NCBI GenBank assembly: GCA_010909165.1
Contig: MU008155.1
Coordinates: 682,001 to 746,000, forward strand
Source of the DNA: Anthoceros angustus
Lineage: Eukaryota > Streptophyta > Anthocerotopsida > Anthocerotales > Anthocerotaceae
DNA: 64,000 bases
Direction of reading: 5' to 3'
In this document: positions 1-12,198 of the stretch, piece after piece
How the letters are laid out: the number at the start of each line of letters is the position of its first letter
Position numbering within the stretch: the first letter of the stretch is position 1
The notes under the pieces: generated by a model
What the model was told of the DNA's origin: nothing
What the model saw: the letters and a program-made list of their open reading frames with translations, nothing else
Databases searched by the model: none
Translations under genes and position numbers: made by a program

Positions 1-60
1 GTGTTTCATGTTGCATTTCTAGTGTTTCATGTTGCATTTCTAGTGTTTCATGTTTCATAC
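1..60. repeat. 21-bp tandem repeat in an intron
   Basis: Two full copies and a third partial copy of a 21-bp unit beginning gtgtttcatgttgcatttct lie at the window edge. They sit immediately upstream of the splice acceptor at 75-76 and are therefore probably intronic in the MED17-like gene. The last copy is altered and runs into the pyrimidine-rich acceptor tract. Confidence 0.8.
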
Positions 61-76
61 GCTTCTTCCTGTGCAG

Positions 77-708
77 GTGCTTGGAGTCCCTCATATGCAG
101 ATGCTTTCTCATCCGACATGGCATCCCAGAGTGTCTGCATGGGATCTCTCTTTATGCACCTTCGCATCCAGCTCTCATAAAGCACTGGATGAATCTGGAA
201 GGAGTATATTCGAGTGTACTGTTGTTCTGAGAGACGAAGCCCTTACAATCGAGGGACTTGACGATTTGTCTGGAGAAGGCTTATCAACAAGCAAGCACAG
301 CTGCAGCGTGATGGAGCTGCCGTCGTTTTTGTTGTTCCAGGTGAGACAGTTGTTACATTCTACTTGCGCAAGTAATTGGATTCACGGTTTCCAACAAATG
401 TTTGGGCAATGATCGGCAGCCGCATACCCCTGCAGGTTGCGTCTCAGCTTGTCCAATGGCTCCAGGAAGAAGCATCCGGAATGGGGCTGGATGTGGAAAA
501 AAATCACCTGGGTATCAGGTTTTCTGTTCCGAAGTATAGCAGTGATGTGGCAATACTGGCGACCCTTGATCATCGTCAGCATTGTGTTAACTGGGAGCTG
601 ATGATTAGGTCCGGTGAAGATAAAGAAATAGACCATACATTTATAGGGGCTGCATCTGCGGAGTCTCTAAGAACGCTAATTGTCCATATGTCAAGTTTTA
701 TCGACTAA
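77..708 (+). CDS. MED17: Mediator subunit 17-like protein, 3' end only (partial)
   Basis: This is the C-terminal end of a gene that starts outside the window. Two exons join in phase 0: 77-340 and 436-708, with a 95-bp intron (GT at 341-342, AG at 434-435); the upstream acceptor is at 75-76. The product would end with the stop at 706-708. The signature is a stretch with HPTWHPRVSAW followed about 75 residues later by LPSFLLFQVASQLVQWLQEE, which resembles the C-terminal region of plant MED17 as I remember it (HPTWHSR..SW and ASQV..WLHEEA). MED17 is a scaffold subunit of the Mediator head module, which links transcription factors to RNA polymerase II in the nucleus. The identification rests on these short motifs recalled from memory, so another family is possible. 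The gene is convergent with OHP2 downstream. Confidence 0.6.
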
Positions 709-1054
709 TTGAAAAGAAGGCCAGGGTAAAACCAAACGCAACTAGTGATCCATGTGAAAGGATACGTTGGCTTGCGTTTTTGCAAACAGAAAATGCGAAA
801 ATACACAACAAGCAACAAGCTTGAGTGCCAGCGTAACAAGAGCTACAGCCTTGTGATCTGGCGAGATAACGGCTGGCCTCCGCTTCCAGGTGCCTAACAG
901 AGCATGGAAGTGTTTTCAACGCATCCAAGTCACCTGTAAAAACCAAAGGAGGATTGTCTTCCCACACCATAAGATGGAGTAACTTGCGCAGCCGTCGTCG
1001 GGAGCTGAAGAAGCGTGGCCCTAGAAGGAAATGCGAGGGCACTCCTATCGTCCA
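709..1054. other. Convergent 3' intergenic spacer
   Basis: About 345 bp lie between the stop codons of the MED17-like gene (+) and OHP2 (-). Both 3' UTRs must be here. I see no conserved open frame; the short frames on either strand have no recognisable family. Confidence 0.6.
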
Positions 1055-1769
1055 TCAATCCAGATCCAGGATTCCCAAATTGGAGACTATAATCTTAAGC
1101 TGGTCGACAAAGTTGGCTCCAGTTGCATATTCCGTCAAGAGGCCGACTGCAATCCCGAACATTGTCCACCTGCAATGGCCACAACGCCGAGTGTGAGTCA
1201 GAAAGCTTAGAAGCAGGCGGTGTGTGTGACATAGCATACAGCCCGCTGCGTTCCTCCTACCTGCCATTCCTAATCTCATTGGTTCTAGTCCATCCGAAGA
1301 TTCGTCCCTGCTCCGCCTGCTGCTCATATTTCCTGTCCAGGAAGTACTCTTGCAACTCCTTGGCCTTTTGCCTCTGGAACTCAACGGTGACGCCGGAGGT
1401 GGAGGCTGCCGGGGTCGGGGGCGCAGCGGAGACGGAAGGGGAAGGAGCCGGAGCCGGAGCCGGAGCCGGGGCTGGGGTGGCAGAGCTGGAAGGCGGGACA
1501 GGAGCCGTCGGCGAGGGAGGCGGGGACAAGGAGGGAGCTGAAGGCCTGCGCAGGCCCGGACCGTCCGCCTTGGAGCTCCTCACCACCAGCAGCCGCTGCG
1601 GCGACGACATGCCGGCATCCGCCACCTTGATCCTGGCAGCGTGCAGTGGAGACATTCCGGAGTCGGGGGAGAGAGGGGCCAGCTTCGCCAGCACCAGGCT
1701 CCTCGATGCCGTGGCTGCCGCCATGGCTGCTGCTTTCCTGCGTATTGAGCCTGCCTGCGAAGCAAGCAA
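1055..1769 (-). CDS. OHP2: One-helix protein 2 (OHP2/LIL6-like), chloroplast
   Basis: OHP2 is a thylakoid one-helix protein of the light-harvesting-like superfamily. With OHP1 and HCF244 it binds chlorophyll and delivers it to D1 during photosystem II reaction-centre assembly. Two exons, 1769-1261 and 1169-1055, join in phase 2 across a 91-bp intron, giving 207 residues. The order is: Ala/Ser/Arg-rich transit peptide (about 1-65), a Pro/Ala-rich linker with a PA-dipeptide run, the family signature VEFQRQKAKELQEYF, then the chlorophyll-binding helix with NEIRNGRWTMFG and GLLTEYATG, and the terminus SNLGILDLD. Length and C-terminus match plant OHP2 (about 170-200 residues). Two start codons are possible: the first at 1769, or Met16 at 1724, which begins a more typical transit peptide. 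The usual WAMFG of the helix reads WTMFG here. Confidence 0.93.
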
Positions 1770-2301
1770 GCACCAAAGTCTGCTCCTAGGATTGGCAGGA
1801 ACGTTCGCTGCAGCAACGAAGGCAGCTAGATTGTGAGGTTTGCGTTGGAGCGCGTGCTTGCACCCGGGCGTCGGGATAAAAAGGGAGTGGCGTACAACAA
1901 CATCGGCAGCGCCAGAATGGCGGGGCCCCTGGCCTTATCAAAGGAACCACAAGCTCCAGCCCAGCCCGCCTTTTTATTTCCCCTTATGACGAAGCCGGCA
2001 GCCAGGAGCTTTAGATTCACATATTGTACAGGGACTGGCAGGCTGCGATGCACATCAGGAGTTGGGCTAACTACGTACATCCTGGTGCAAAAAATAGGTC
2101 CAAATGGCCAAACCTCGAAGCGCTCGTCTAATCCTAAACTCTACTCATGAGGTACACTACTGCAACAGTTCCGACGCCGTACACTCCAATTCAATGGAAT
2201 TCAGACTACCGATGTAAGAATGAAGAGAGAATGATGCAGGAGTCTGGAGCTCAACGCTTGTATGTACCAGCAGCCCTCCAGGAGTTTCAGTGCCTAGGTA
2301 T
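1770..2301. other. Spacer: OHP2 promoter and WRC-gene 3' region
   Basis: This 530-bp spacer lies between the start of OHP2 and the stop of the WRC-domain gene, both on the minus strand. It should hold the OHP2 promoter and 5' UTR and the WRC gene's 3' UTR. No supported reading frame is visible, and I could not assign individual promoter motifs. Confidence 0.5.
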
Positions 2302-5300
2302 CTACGTTGCTGCAGCAGAATTGCAGCAACGTGTGGTCTTCGGGCGGGCTGTGCATGAGCCACCTGAAAGCCTCAAGCCCAGATCTGCCTCCCCGTCGTC
2401 ATCAGCACCCTCCTCTGCAACAGTGACCCTATCTACTCTCGGTCTTGAACTCTTGTAGGCCAGGCTACTGGGCACGAAACTTATTTTCCGCCCACCATTG
2501 GGATCGCTGATTGCCTGCAAGCTTATTCGAGCCAAAAGAGAAGGCCCATCCTTGCGACTGGGAGGAGCCAAGATTTCTTTCCCTGTAACAGTGGTCTTCG
2601 AATTGGGAGAGCTCGTCTCGCGGGACCATGAAACAGAAGCATATGGCCACTGCCACCCATTCGGCTGGCTATGCTGCTGGGCCACTTGGTTAAGATCCGG
2701 AGGCTCGTCGTCTAGCACAATTACTTCCTTCGGCTGCAAAATGCCCACCTTCAGTCCTAAGTGCTTGTCCGACTCCTTCCTACCCAGACCGAAGTCATAG
2801 AACTTGTGGCCACCGTCTTGTGGGAATCCTGCGACACTCACTGGCAGGCCCTGGCTATTACGATCCCCACAACACTCTGCTTGTTCTGCTGAGTTTCTCC
2901 AGGCAACGGAACTCTGATCGTTCATGGACAGAACCCCTTCATATGTATAGCCTGCTGAGCTACGACCATTAGATGCTCCACAAAAATCAAGTCTAGTGTG
3001 CCCAGAAAGGGAAAGAGACCCACTGTCCCTGGTGAATGCCCCCCCATTCGCATCGACAGGTGGAGATATCAAACTGCAAGTTAAATCTTTCTCCGCCAGC
3101 CTTCTGGACGAAGTCTTGAGACGACTGGAAATGTCCAATCCAGGTGAGGCGCTGACAGCGGCACCCATGGGCTTCAGAGGCGACAAGTTCACCCCACTTT
3201 TCAAATAACCTGCTTCTACGCCATATGGTAGGTCAGAAAGCACCTGCGCTCTTGCATACTCTCTCAGCAAGGAACTGTTTGACTGAATACCGCTTGCTTG
3301 CGCTTGAAGCATATGCTTGCCTGGGAGCATCTTGTTTAAAAGAGAACCAGCTTCCACCCCTTGACCATTCAACTTCTGGATTGTCGCGGTCACTGCCGGC
3401 GTTGGATGGGGCTGCAATCCCTTCTTGAAAGCAGCTTGGATGTTACTCACATTCATAGGATACTGCACTGGAGACTCTCCAGGCAAACTGAGCTCTTCCT
3501 GCCGCTCTTGAAACAATGGAGGCTGCAGGTCTAGGGGTTTCAAGCGCTTACCTTGCAAAAATCCATCCCGTGACAAAGGAGAGCCCACAGGAGCAGAGCT
3601 AACCTGTTCTTGACCGTGTACTGATTCCTCTCCCAAATCCCAAAGTGATCTCTCACAGGTATGCGAAGGTGCATGCCAATTCTCAGAGCATCTCGCCACT
3701 GGTGCTTGCACGACATGTACTACAGCCCCATTCTCACGAGATTTAGGGTTGTCACTCACATCTGTTGGATTTCTTGCACAGAATTCCTCGACGTCACGCG
3801 GGTGCTTGCCTCTAAAGAACCAAACATCTCGTGCTCGTCCGCTAGTTGGTTTATCCTCGTTCAGGTTGGGCAACTTTTCCCCGCGCCTTCCATCTACAGT
3901 GAGGGAGCCCAAAGCAGCTCCTTCCTGTCTCTCACAACTGGGTTCTGGTGTCAAACAATTGTCTTCTGTGACGGCTGATGCATTGCTTGATGCCAATTCT
4001 TCTCCCTGGGCATCATTCACAGCCATTTTGACACTCACATCATCTAACTTTGGTTGCACCGCTGGCTGAAACTCTTGAGCAGGATGTGACCCAAGTTGCG
4101 CTGTTGCAGGCTTCTCTCCAACCACTGGATCCATCGATTCAGTAGTATCACTCAAAAGGTTGCAAGGAGAAGACTCCTCTCCTGTACCCTTGTCACAGAC
4201 TCCTGTTTTATCTGGCGTGATGCAAGATGGCTGGGATCCTCCTGGTTCTACATCCATGGCTGCAACCTGAATGTCAGATACCTTGTTCAGATCCACGGAG
4301 TCTGATTTCGAAACAGGTATGGATATAGGCTCAGGTTCTGTCACACACGCAACAATCGCCAACTGCTCCTTGTCAACCGCCTCTGTTATCTGCACATTCT
4401 TCTTTCGCTGCTTGGCTGACACTTCATTAACTGCAGGTACATTCTCCTGTAAACACTTTGCTTCCAAACTTCTTGGGACTTCAACAGGATGGGCCCGCTC
4501 TGAACCTCCTCCAATGGCCTGTTGTGCATCAGACAAATTTGAACACTGAGCAATCACAGACCCCGCATTCTTTAAACGAGCCTTAACTTTCCTATCACCA
4601 TCAACTGGGAACTTCGGGACAGCACACGCTTGAGAGCCACCATGCCCCTTCTTCAGTCTTAAATAGTCCATCAGCCCTTTAGGGAAAGAGAGATTCTGAT
4701 TTCCAGCGCTCCGGCCTTGTCTGTTCAGGGCCTGCTCATCTAAACTTCTTGGGATGAATGACTTTCGTGCATGCTTAGATTTTCTCACATTTCGGAAGCC
4801 TGAGCCATCAGAATCACTGCTCACTGGCATTTCTGCAAAATAATGCCAATCATAGATTGTAAGTAGCAAGATTAACAGGCTTGGTAAATGCTCGACCACA
4901 TACAGTATTTATCCGCGGGATCTGCAGCACGAGGGTATCTGGCTGCCAGAATTACCTCAGGTTAGCTAGGGATTAAATCAAGGGCCTTGGTAAGCATTCC
5001 AAGATTTCTCACTGATCCATCCCTGACAATACCTTCAGTTCTAGCTCTACAACAGCAGGTTCAAACTGGAGGCCTTTGAGGCGTTGGTACCATGCAGGCA
5101 CGTAACAGTCCTAGGGGTCATTCATTCCACACCTACGATCAAGATAGCAGAACGTAAGCTTACTTTCACATCTACTTGTTTCCCACAATCAGCAAGGGAC
5201 ACGGACTCATGCCACTTCCACGGCATGTTGTCATCATGTTATTTGTTCGATAGGTGATGGAGAACCTACTGTGTGGCTGTAACACCAAGGACTCAGCGTA

Positions 5301-8300
5301 GGATGTAAACAACCACAGTTCGTCTGAAGACATCTTGAGAAGGAGGAACTTACAGCAACAGGATGGTGAAAAGTTACCTTCTGAGGAAGCAGAAACTCTT
5401 GACACACCCTGAAACCCTGGAAGTTTGTGCAATCCATTATGTAACCGTTTCCTGCCAGAATGCTTTCGTAGTTCTTCAGGTGTGAGGGCCAACTCCCTGC
5501 TGGTATTGGACAGTCCCCTCTCATCTGCCGAACTATCCACGAGCTGCACACCTGTCCCCTCGTACTCATGTGTCCGCACACTGTGCTGTGGTTCATTACT
5601 TACCGCCGATACAGCCCTGCACTTTGTGGCCTCTACAACCTTTAAGCTCTGTACCGGCCTGGCAGGAGCCACTCTGGAGTGTGCAGAATCGAGCAGTCCT
5701 GTGACTTTTGATATCTCACTCCTCATGCCAATCTGAAAGTTACTGGGCAAAGTCCGTGTGAAGTCACTCTCCGAAACATCTGCTCCATTTGCCTTGGCCT
5801 TCTTCATTTGCTGCTTGACCAACCGATACTTCAGTAGAAAAGAATACAAGGATTTCGTAGTTGTGTCTTGCTGTGGCTGTGGCGGAGTTCTCGAAGGAGA
5901 TCCTTTCACATCCCGTGCACCATGTGCTATGCCACCTTGATGACTGGCTGACGTTCCTGAGCTCAGATGGCTTGGCAGCATCTGTGTCTGCTTTCGCAAC
6001 AATACCTTCTCAATAAGACTTCCAGGAATGGGCTCATGAGTTGAAACAAGGCCGTTGATCACTCTGTGAGTATCTGTCCTCTGAATAGACTTGCCTTTGT
6101 TCTGCATCCCACCAACGTCACTCTGAAACCTGCCACTGTCCTGACGACTACTTTGCTCCTTCTCGATATCCTTTTGGACATCACTTCCAGCGAGAACCAT
6201 GATCTGCTTTCCTCGTTGGAAGGGGGAGGGTCGAGGCTTCCTACTTGATGGATCTTTTGGAGGTTTGAGGCTCATGCTGATCCTCTGCAATGCTGCACTG
6301 TCTTTCGCACTGTCTTTCCCTGACAACTTCTCCCCATCGCTGCTACTATCCGACAGGTTCTTCGGTAAGCTGCTTCCCGGCAAAACAAGTATCTGTTTCC
6401 CAGCTGAAAGGCCTCTATCAGTCTCCTTGCCAGTCCCTGAAGAAAGTTGTTCCGATGGCCACTTTGGCTGAACAAAACAGGGAAGCAGTCTCTGCGGATC
6501 GGCGGAGCCATCGACATCAATTGTGGAATCACACTTCCCTGACGCTTCATCCTCCATGGGTTTGCACTCATCCTTGTCTTCGCTGCGAGCAGCCTTCCCT
6601 CGCTTGAAGCCAGCAAATTTCTTCCTGTAATAATTAACATATAAATGATGCTCGCACAGCTTATGATCCTTAGCAGCCTCTCTGTCACACTGCCATGATT
6701 CCTTAACCTTACGACTGCACCTCCGGTCTTTCCATGGTGTGCTTGTCGGAGTCCATTGCTGCACAGTTTGTCCTTCACGCGACGTGCACAATCGGAGCAG
6801 ACTATGATTGGCACCCCGAGTAGGCAGTTCACCATCTCTCTGGTGTACAATCCTGGCCAGTTCACTCGGCTTCAGACTCTGGGCAAGGCGAAGGCTTGCT
6901 AGCGTAGCAGCTAGACGATGGCGACTACTTTGCTCCTTCTCGATATCCTTTTGGACATCACTTCCAGCGAGAACCATGATCTGCTTTCCTCGTTGGAAGG
7001 GGGAAGGTCGAGGCTTCCTACTTGATGGATCTTTTGGAGGTTTGAGGCTCATGCTGATCCTCTGCAATGCTGCACTGTCTTTCGCACTGTCTTTCCCTGA
7101 CAACTTCTCCCCATCGCTGCTACTATCCGACAGGTTCTTCGGTAAGCTGCTTCCCGGCAAAACAAGTATCTGTTTCCCAGCTGAAAGGCCTCTATCAGTC
7201 TCCTTGCCAGTCCCTGAAGAAAGTTGTTCCGATGGCCACTTTGGCTGAACAAAACAGGGAAGCAGTCTCTGCGGATCGGCGGAGCCATCGACATCAATTG
7301 TGGAATCACACTTCCCTGACGCTTCATCCTCCATGGGTTTGCACTCATCCTTGTCTTCGCTGCGAGCAGCCTTCCCTCGCTTGAAGCCAGCAAATTTCTT
7401 CCTGTAATAATTAACATATAAATGATGCTCGCACAGCTTATGATCCTTAGCAGCCTCTCTGTCACACTGCCATGATTCCTTAACCTTACGACTGCACCTC
7501 CGGTCTTTCCATGGTGTGCTTGTCGGAGTCCATTGCTGCACAGTTTGTCCTTCACGCGTGCACAATCGAGCAGACTATGATTGGCACCCCGAGTAGGCAG
7601 TTCACCATCTCTCTGGTGTACAATCCTGGCCAGTTCACTCGGCTTCAGACTCTGGGCAAGGCGAAGGCTTGCTAGCGTAGCAGCTAGACGACGATGACTA
7701 TTTCTACCCTCGGAAGAAGTGCCTGCACCTTGCTGAGCATCCAAAGAACCTTCCTTCTGCCTGTCAGCTGCTCTTACAGCATGCCTGTTGGTATAAGCAG
7801 CATGACGTTTGGTAAAAGCTGCCTGTCGCACTGAAAGTGCAGCCTGCCAATTTGGATAACCAGGCCTCCGTCTGACTGTCAATGGCTTGACAACGTTGCA
7901 CAGTGGCAGCGTTGTGAGCTGCTTGTCCTGGGCTGCTGCAGGCAGAGGACGTAAGGTGTCAGTATAGGGCCCTCAACCCGGACTTTCTTCAGCTGGACGT
8001 TACTGGGCCCATACCTAGTAAGGACTACCCTCTAGATACAACACCTTCCATGTCTACGTGACACTACTCATACATTGCAAAATGGATAAATTAATGAAGC
8101 TGCATCGCACACTTCAAACCAGCCATAGCCAGGCATCGAACACTCCCAACAATAATCAAACGAGATTAGAACCGGGTGTGTTTTCGAGATTGGCACTATT
8201 CGCGAAGACCAGTCAACTACATTCAAACGGTTCGTTCCATTTTTACAAAGAGCTGGTGGACTACAAAGCTCACCTGGGACGTCCATAGAAGCTTTAGCGG

Positions 8301-9374
8301 CATCCGATCGACGTTCTTCATCAGCCGTTGAAGGCTCCGAGATGACATCAGGTACAGTTGAAACTGGAAGGGTAGCGGGCGGCTCTACGACAGCCATTCT
8401 GGACTCCTCTTGAATGCTGTCGTTCACATTCGGAAGTCTTGGATCACGTGCGACTGGAGTTGGCAAATATTCGGGCACCTGTTTCAACACCATGGTCTCG
8501 AAATCACAGTCACTGTCATCGTCCACGGTGGGTCGTGGCCTCTTCTCCGGTTCATAAGATGATCGTCTCCCATCCACATTCCGAGTTGATTCATCGCGTT
8601 CAAGGGAGGAGTCTGACTTCCTTTTGCGTGAACTCCCTGCAGCACTCGACAACGTTAATCAGCCACCTCCAAGTCGGAAATGCAAAGCAGGTACAATGCG
8701 GATGGAGGCAATCAATATCCGGAGAACGCAATCTTAACAGTTGTACTGACGTTAGGTCTACATCAGAAACAACATCAGGCATTGCAATCCCATGCACGTA
8801 CACAACACAGGCAACGGATTCGTCCTCTCGATACATATACACAGCAAAACGGGCCGATAGGCCCTGCCTGCACTGCACGTACACCCCCTGCAAGAAACAT
8901 GCGCCACGATAGACACGCATCGATCACCAACCAGCAGCACGTACCTGCTTCTCTGGAAGGGAAGGAGGACTTCTGTTCGTCGATCACTTCTTGAGGCACG
9001 CTACTCTTCTTCCTGTTATCCCCATCATCCGGAGCCTCCTCCAGCGCACTACACAGCATGAAGGTCCCCCGAGTGAGTTCAAAGAAGTAGGAACTCTTCC
9101 TCAGCCGCTTGATAGCCTCGTTCTCCAATTCCAGATTCCTGTGAGCCTTCCTGGCCCTCTCCTGCATCTTTCCCCCGTTGGACGGCAGCATCAACCGCTT
9201 CTCGAAAATTCGTGACAGAGCCTCCCTCCCGGACATGGGAGTCTTTCCAGACTCGGCGAACACGACATAGAGGGAGTGCATAAGAGAGCCCGGTTGCTGA
9301 TGCGCCGGGTCACTGTCCAAGCCTTCTTGTTTCCCTTTCCCCCCGCCCCGCGTAGCCATTGGCTTGGGAGGCAT
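2302..9374 (-). CDS. WRC-domain nuclear protein with EAR-like C-terminus
   Basis: Four exons were assembled by splice sites and phase: 9374-8945, 8636-8274, 7935-5378 and 4832-2302. Exon 1 encodes a Lys/Arg-rich start and a helical segment around SGREALSRIFEKRL that could be a small winged-helix fold (tentative). Exon 3 encodes a WRC zinc motif with exact spacing C-x9-C-x10-C-x2-H (DRRCSRKVKESWQC to LCEHH), followed by a YYRKK basic stretch. WRC motifs act in DNA binding and nuclear targeting in plants. Exon 4 is long and disordered, with DLNQ and, near the end, DLGLRLS, an LxLxL EAR-type repression motif. The WRC part of exon 3 is duplicated in tandem (see the repeat at 6145-7697). A net 4-nt difference near 7553-7570 breaks the frame in the upstream copy: exon 3 as written has the wrong phase for exon 4, and adding four bases restores it. 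Without the duplication the protein would be about 1,700 residues. Inferred role: transcriptional repressor or chromatin-associated protein. The exact family is not recognised. Confidence 0.72.
6145..7697. repeat. 777-bp tandem duplication inside the WRC exon
   Basis: Two nearly identical units lie head-to-tail, about 6145-6921 and 6922-7697. The same bases recur with an offset of 777 (for example 6147 and 6924). Each unit carries a whole WRC motif plus the following Ser/Lys-rich region, about 259 codons. The clearest difference is near the unit's WRC-proximal end: the lower-coordinate copy has four extra bases (three near 6780 and one near 6794) relative to 7556-7570. The near identity means a very recent duplication or an assembly error. 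Confidence 0.93.
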
Positions 9375-10640
9375 CCTGCCAGAATCTATCTAAGATAACC
9401 TTGCTCCTGCCCCTCCTGCACGATTGGCTCCGCACGACTGACACTCACGAGACCGGCACCACGCACCCTGCACGGCCCCAACGCTCCGCCCTCATCAAAC
9501 GCCCACCACCAGCTCCGCGAGCCATAGTCCGCACCCACAAGCGCACCCCACGCCCAGGATCATGCCATGCCCCTTATACCCCTCCTGCCACGCTAAGCAT
9601 TCCCAGAACGACAGATGCCACTTCGGGCCGGCCACCTTCCGGGCAATTCCCCGAATCTCCCACCGAGCATCCGGCGTCGGAAACCCGAAATTGCAGCTCC
9701 CCGGCGGGCCGGGGGCAAGACATGGCCCTGCAGCATCAAAGACGGGGCATCCTGCAGGTCGGTGCAGGCCGGGCGGAGCTGCTGCAGACCCGGCCCCGGC
9801 TCCTCCCAGCCCGCCCTAACAGATCCGCAGGAAATCGCAGGCCCCGGCAGCAGCAGCTGCGAGAGGGAGCCTGCAGGGGGCCAAGAGAGGCGGAGGGAAG
9901 GCCAAGAGTCGAGGAAGAGATGTGGGAAGCGGCGGCGGCGGCAGCAATTGGCGGCGCAGAGCGCGGGGGGAAGGCGCCGGGAAGCGGAGAGGGCGGCGCT
10001 CGGAGATCAAGACGGGGTGCCTGGTCCGAGCGCCGAGAGAGCGGGGTCCCGGAGGAGAAAGAAAGGCGGCCGCCCTGCAGCAGAGCAGAGAGATGCAGGC
10101 GAGCAAGAGGGAGGAGAGGAGAGGCCGCTGCAGGCCAGGAGAGGAGAGCAGCGGAGTGGAGTGCAGTGGAGTGGAGTGGAGTGGAGTGGAGTGGAGGGGG
10201 GAGAGAGAGAGAAAAGAGGAGGGAAACCTTTGGTGGGTAGCTGGCCTGGCCTGCGTCTCCCTGTCACCTTGCGCTGTGAGATTGTGAGAGAGGAGGCCAG
10301 GCTTCTTGTATTCTACTCGCACGCCAGCTCCCCGTCGTCAGCCTTGCCCGCCCTCACCGATCGCGCACCCAGCCGCCCGCTCGACTCGTGAACCTTGCAA
10401 ACCGGGCACAAAGAATGGCTGTGCGGATGCACATCCGTCTAGAGTCTAGACCACTGCGCAAGAGGAAAGCAGAGCAAAACGTGAGGACCGCGCCATGCAG
10501 CGGTGTGGCAAAGACTGTGCACAAGCTTAAGGAACGGTAGGACTGCAAGGGAGGGGAGGAATTCTGGCGACCTGCACTCACCTCTTAAGCTCGCTGCAAG
10601 ACGGTACGGGCTTCAAGAGCGAAAGGGATGGACTGCCTTA
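9375..10640. promoter_or_regulatory. GC-rich upstream region of the WRC gene
   Basis: This is the presumed promoter and 5' UTR region of the WRC-domain gene. It is strongly GC- and purine-rich on the plus strand (about 9,600-10,250). The long open frames here, on both strands and in several frames, result from base composition and have no recognisable domain. No TATA element can be assigned with confidence. Confidence 0.4.
10152..10197. repeat. (GGAGT)n pentanucleotide microsatellite
   Basis: A run of about nine ggagt units, with one imperfect unit (gcagt), lies in a polypurine tract of the WRC-gene upstream region. Such tracts are length-variable. I infer no function. Confidence 0.9.
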
Positions 10641-12195
10641 CTTTAAGCTGCAGCGTAAGGAAAACGTGAGGCAGAGTGGGGCCGGTGAGCGGCTGGGACT
10701 GGATACATGGCCTAGGTTTTGGATCCTCTCACAAACGTGGCCAGGCGATGGGTGGAATCCATGGATCTGGGGAGTGGAGGAGTCGGAGTTGAGTTGCAAG
10801 CAAAGTGAAGGAAAGGGAAGCCAGGAGAGGAAATGCGGAGGGGGAATAGAGCGGGCGAGGAAATGGAGAAGCTGGCGGGGGGCATGTATTTGCGAGCTTT
10901 GATAAACGCTGGAGTGACTATATCGTACGCGCGGGTAACGTGCGTCCCCGTTGAAGCACATTTTATGGACTGCCTCTGCAGCGGTTATGTTCGTACTAGA
11001 TGCTCGGCTTCGAAGCGGATGGCGGAAGAAGAAGCATCTTGGTATCTGGTGTATAGGGAGGGCCGGCAAGCAAAGCAACCTTCTACTATTGGCTTCATCT
11101 CCATCAGCGTTGCTCCAAGATTGAAGTGCTTGTTCCCTTGAACGTTCCGATTCCGATTGTGCGTGCAGATGCATGCACACACGGCAGGTTGTCCCCCCTT
11201 GTCCTTGCATCAGAGTTGCGGTGTCACATGGCGTGCAATTTCAGCTGATAGGAAGGGGCCACTAGCGCACTCATGAATTCCTGCTTTGGCGCTCGTACTT
11301 TGAAGCTGCAGCTTGCAAATGTATGCAGAATGCAGTCTGGTAGCAGGCCTGGGGCCGCACTGCCCCAGGGCCAGCCCAGGCCAGCCAACGCCAGTAGGTG
11401 CGATGCATGCTATACACAAGAGGCTGTGCTCTACAGCGATGTCCGTCACCAAGTGCAGGCATCCTTGACCGTAAGTGCACGTCTGCATCGACGGTGGAAG
11501 CACACTTGCTGGCACCAGCAATCGTAACCTACAGTGGCATCGGGATTGAACATTTGCGCCACCTTGTTGAAGTTCTTGGAAAGAAGTTGCTTGCAATGGC
11601 AATAACTTTTGGAAGGAGGAGCGCCTGCGATACATTTTCAAGAAAAGGTTGCCACAGGGAAGTTGCATTAACTCTTCGCCTTAAACTCTGGCTGGACTCG
11701 ATCAGATCTGCCAGGACGCGCATTGATCTTGGATCACAGTATAGGCGTATGCAGCGTCCGCAAATGTGTGCCGGCACGCCGCAATCGGCAATGTGACTCA
11801 TGGGACGGAGTCCAGCGGACTCGCTCTGCTTCTTCTCCTCATAGGGTTATACCGCTATACCACAGCAACGCAGGATCGCCTTCTTCCGAACAGGGATGTA
11901 GCTTCGTTGTCCTCCCTTGGTCAGTCAATAAGCGAAACTTCGTATTCTTGGAGGACGTATTTTTAGTCATGCGCCGACGCAGTACAACGAGAGTTGCATT
12001 CGTTATGAACCTGGCCGTCTATTACGGGCCATATGTATGTCGCTGGCCCTTCATGTATTATATATAATACTTACACATTCGGTAAGCCATATCTGCTTAA
12101 CTTCAATCCTGGAGTGCGAAATTATAAATATTAAACTATGTTTAAACTTACAAAGTGAGGCAACCCGTCCCACTGGGATGTAGGTTATTTTGAAC
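10641..12195. other. Gene-free spacer
   Basis: I found no supported gene here on either strand. Open frames of up to 190 codons occur but overlap one another in several frames and show no family motif. Mixed GC content; no strong repeat seen. Confidence 0.4.
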
Positions 12196-12198
12196 TTA

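Noticed and set aside
9359-10391. Long overlapping open frames (up to 293 codons) upstream of the WRC gene
   Set aside because: They occur on both strands and in several frames of a GC-rich, purine-rich tract, are rich in Arg/Gly/Pro/Ser, and contain no domain. Composition explains them.
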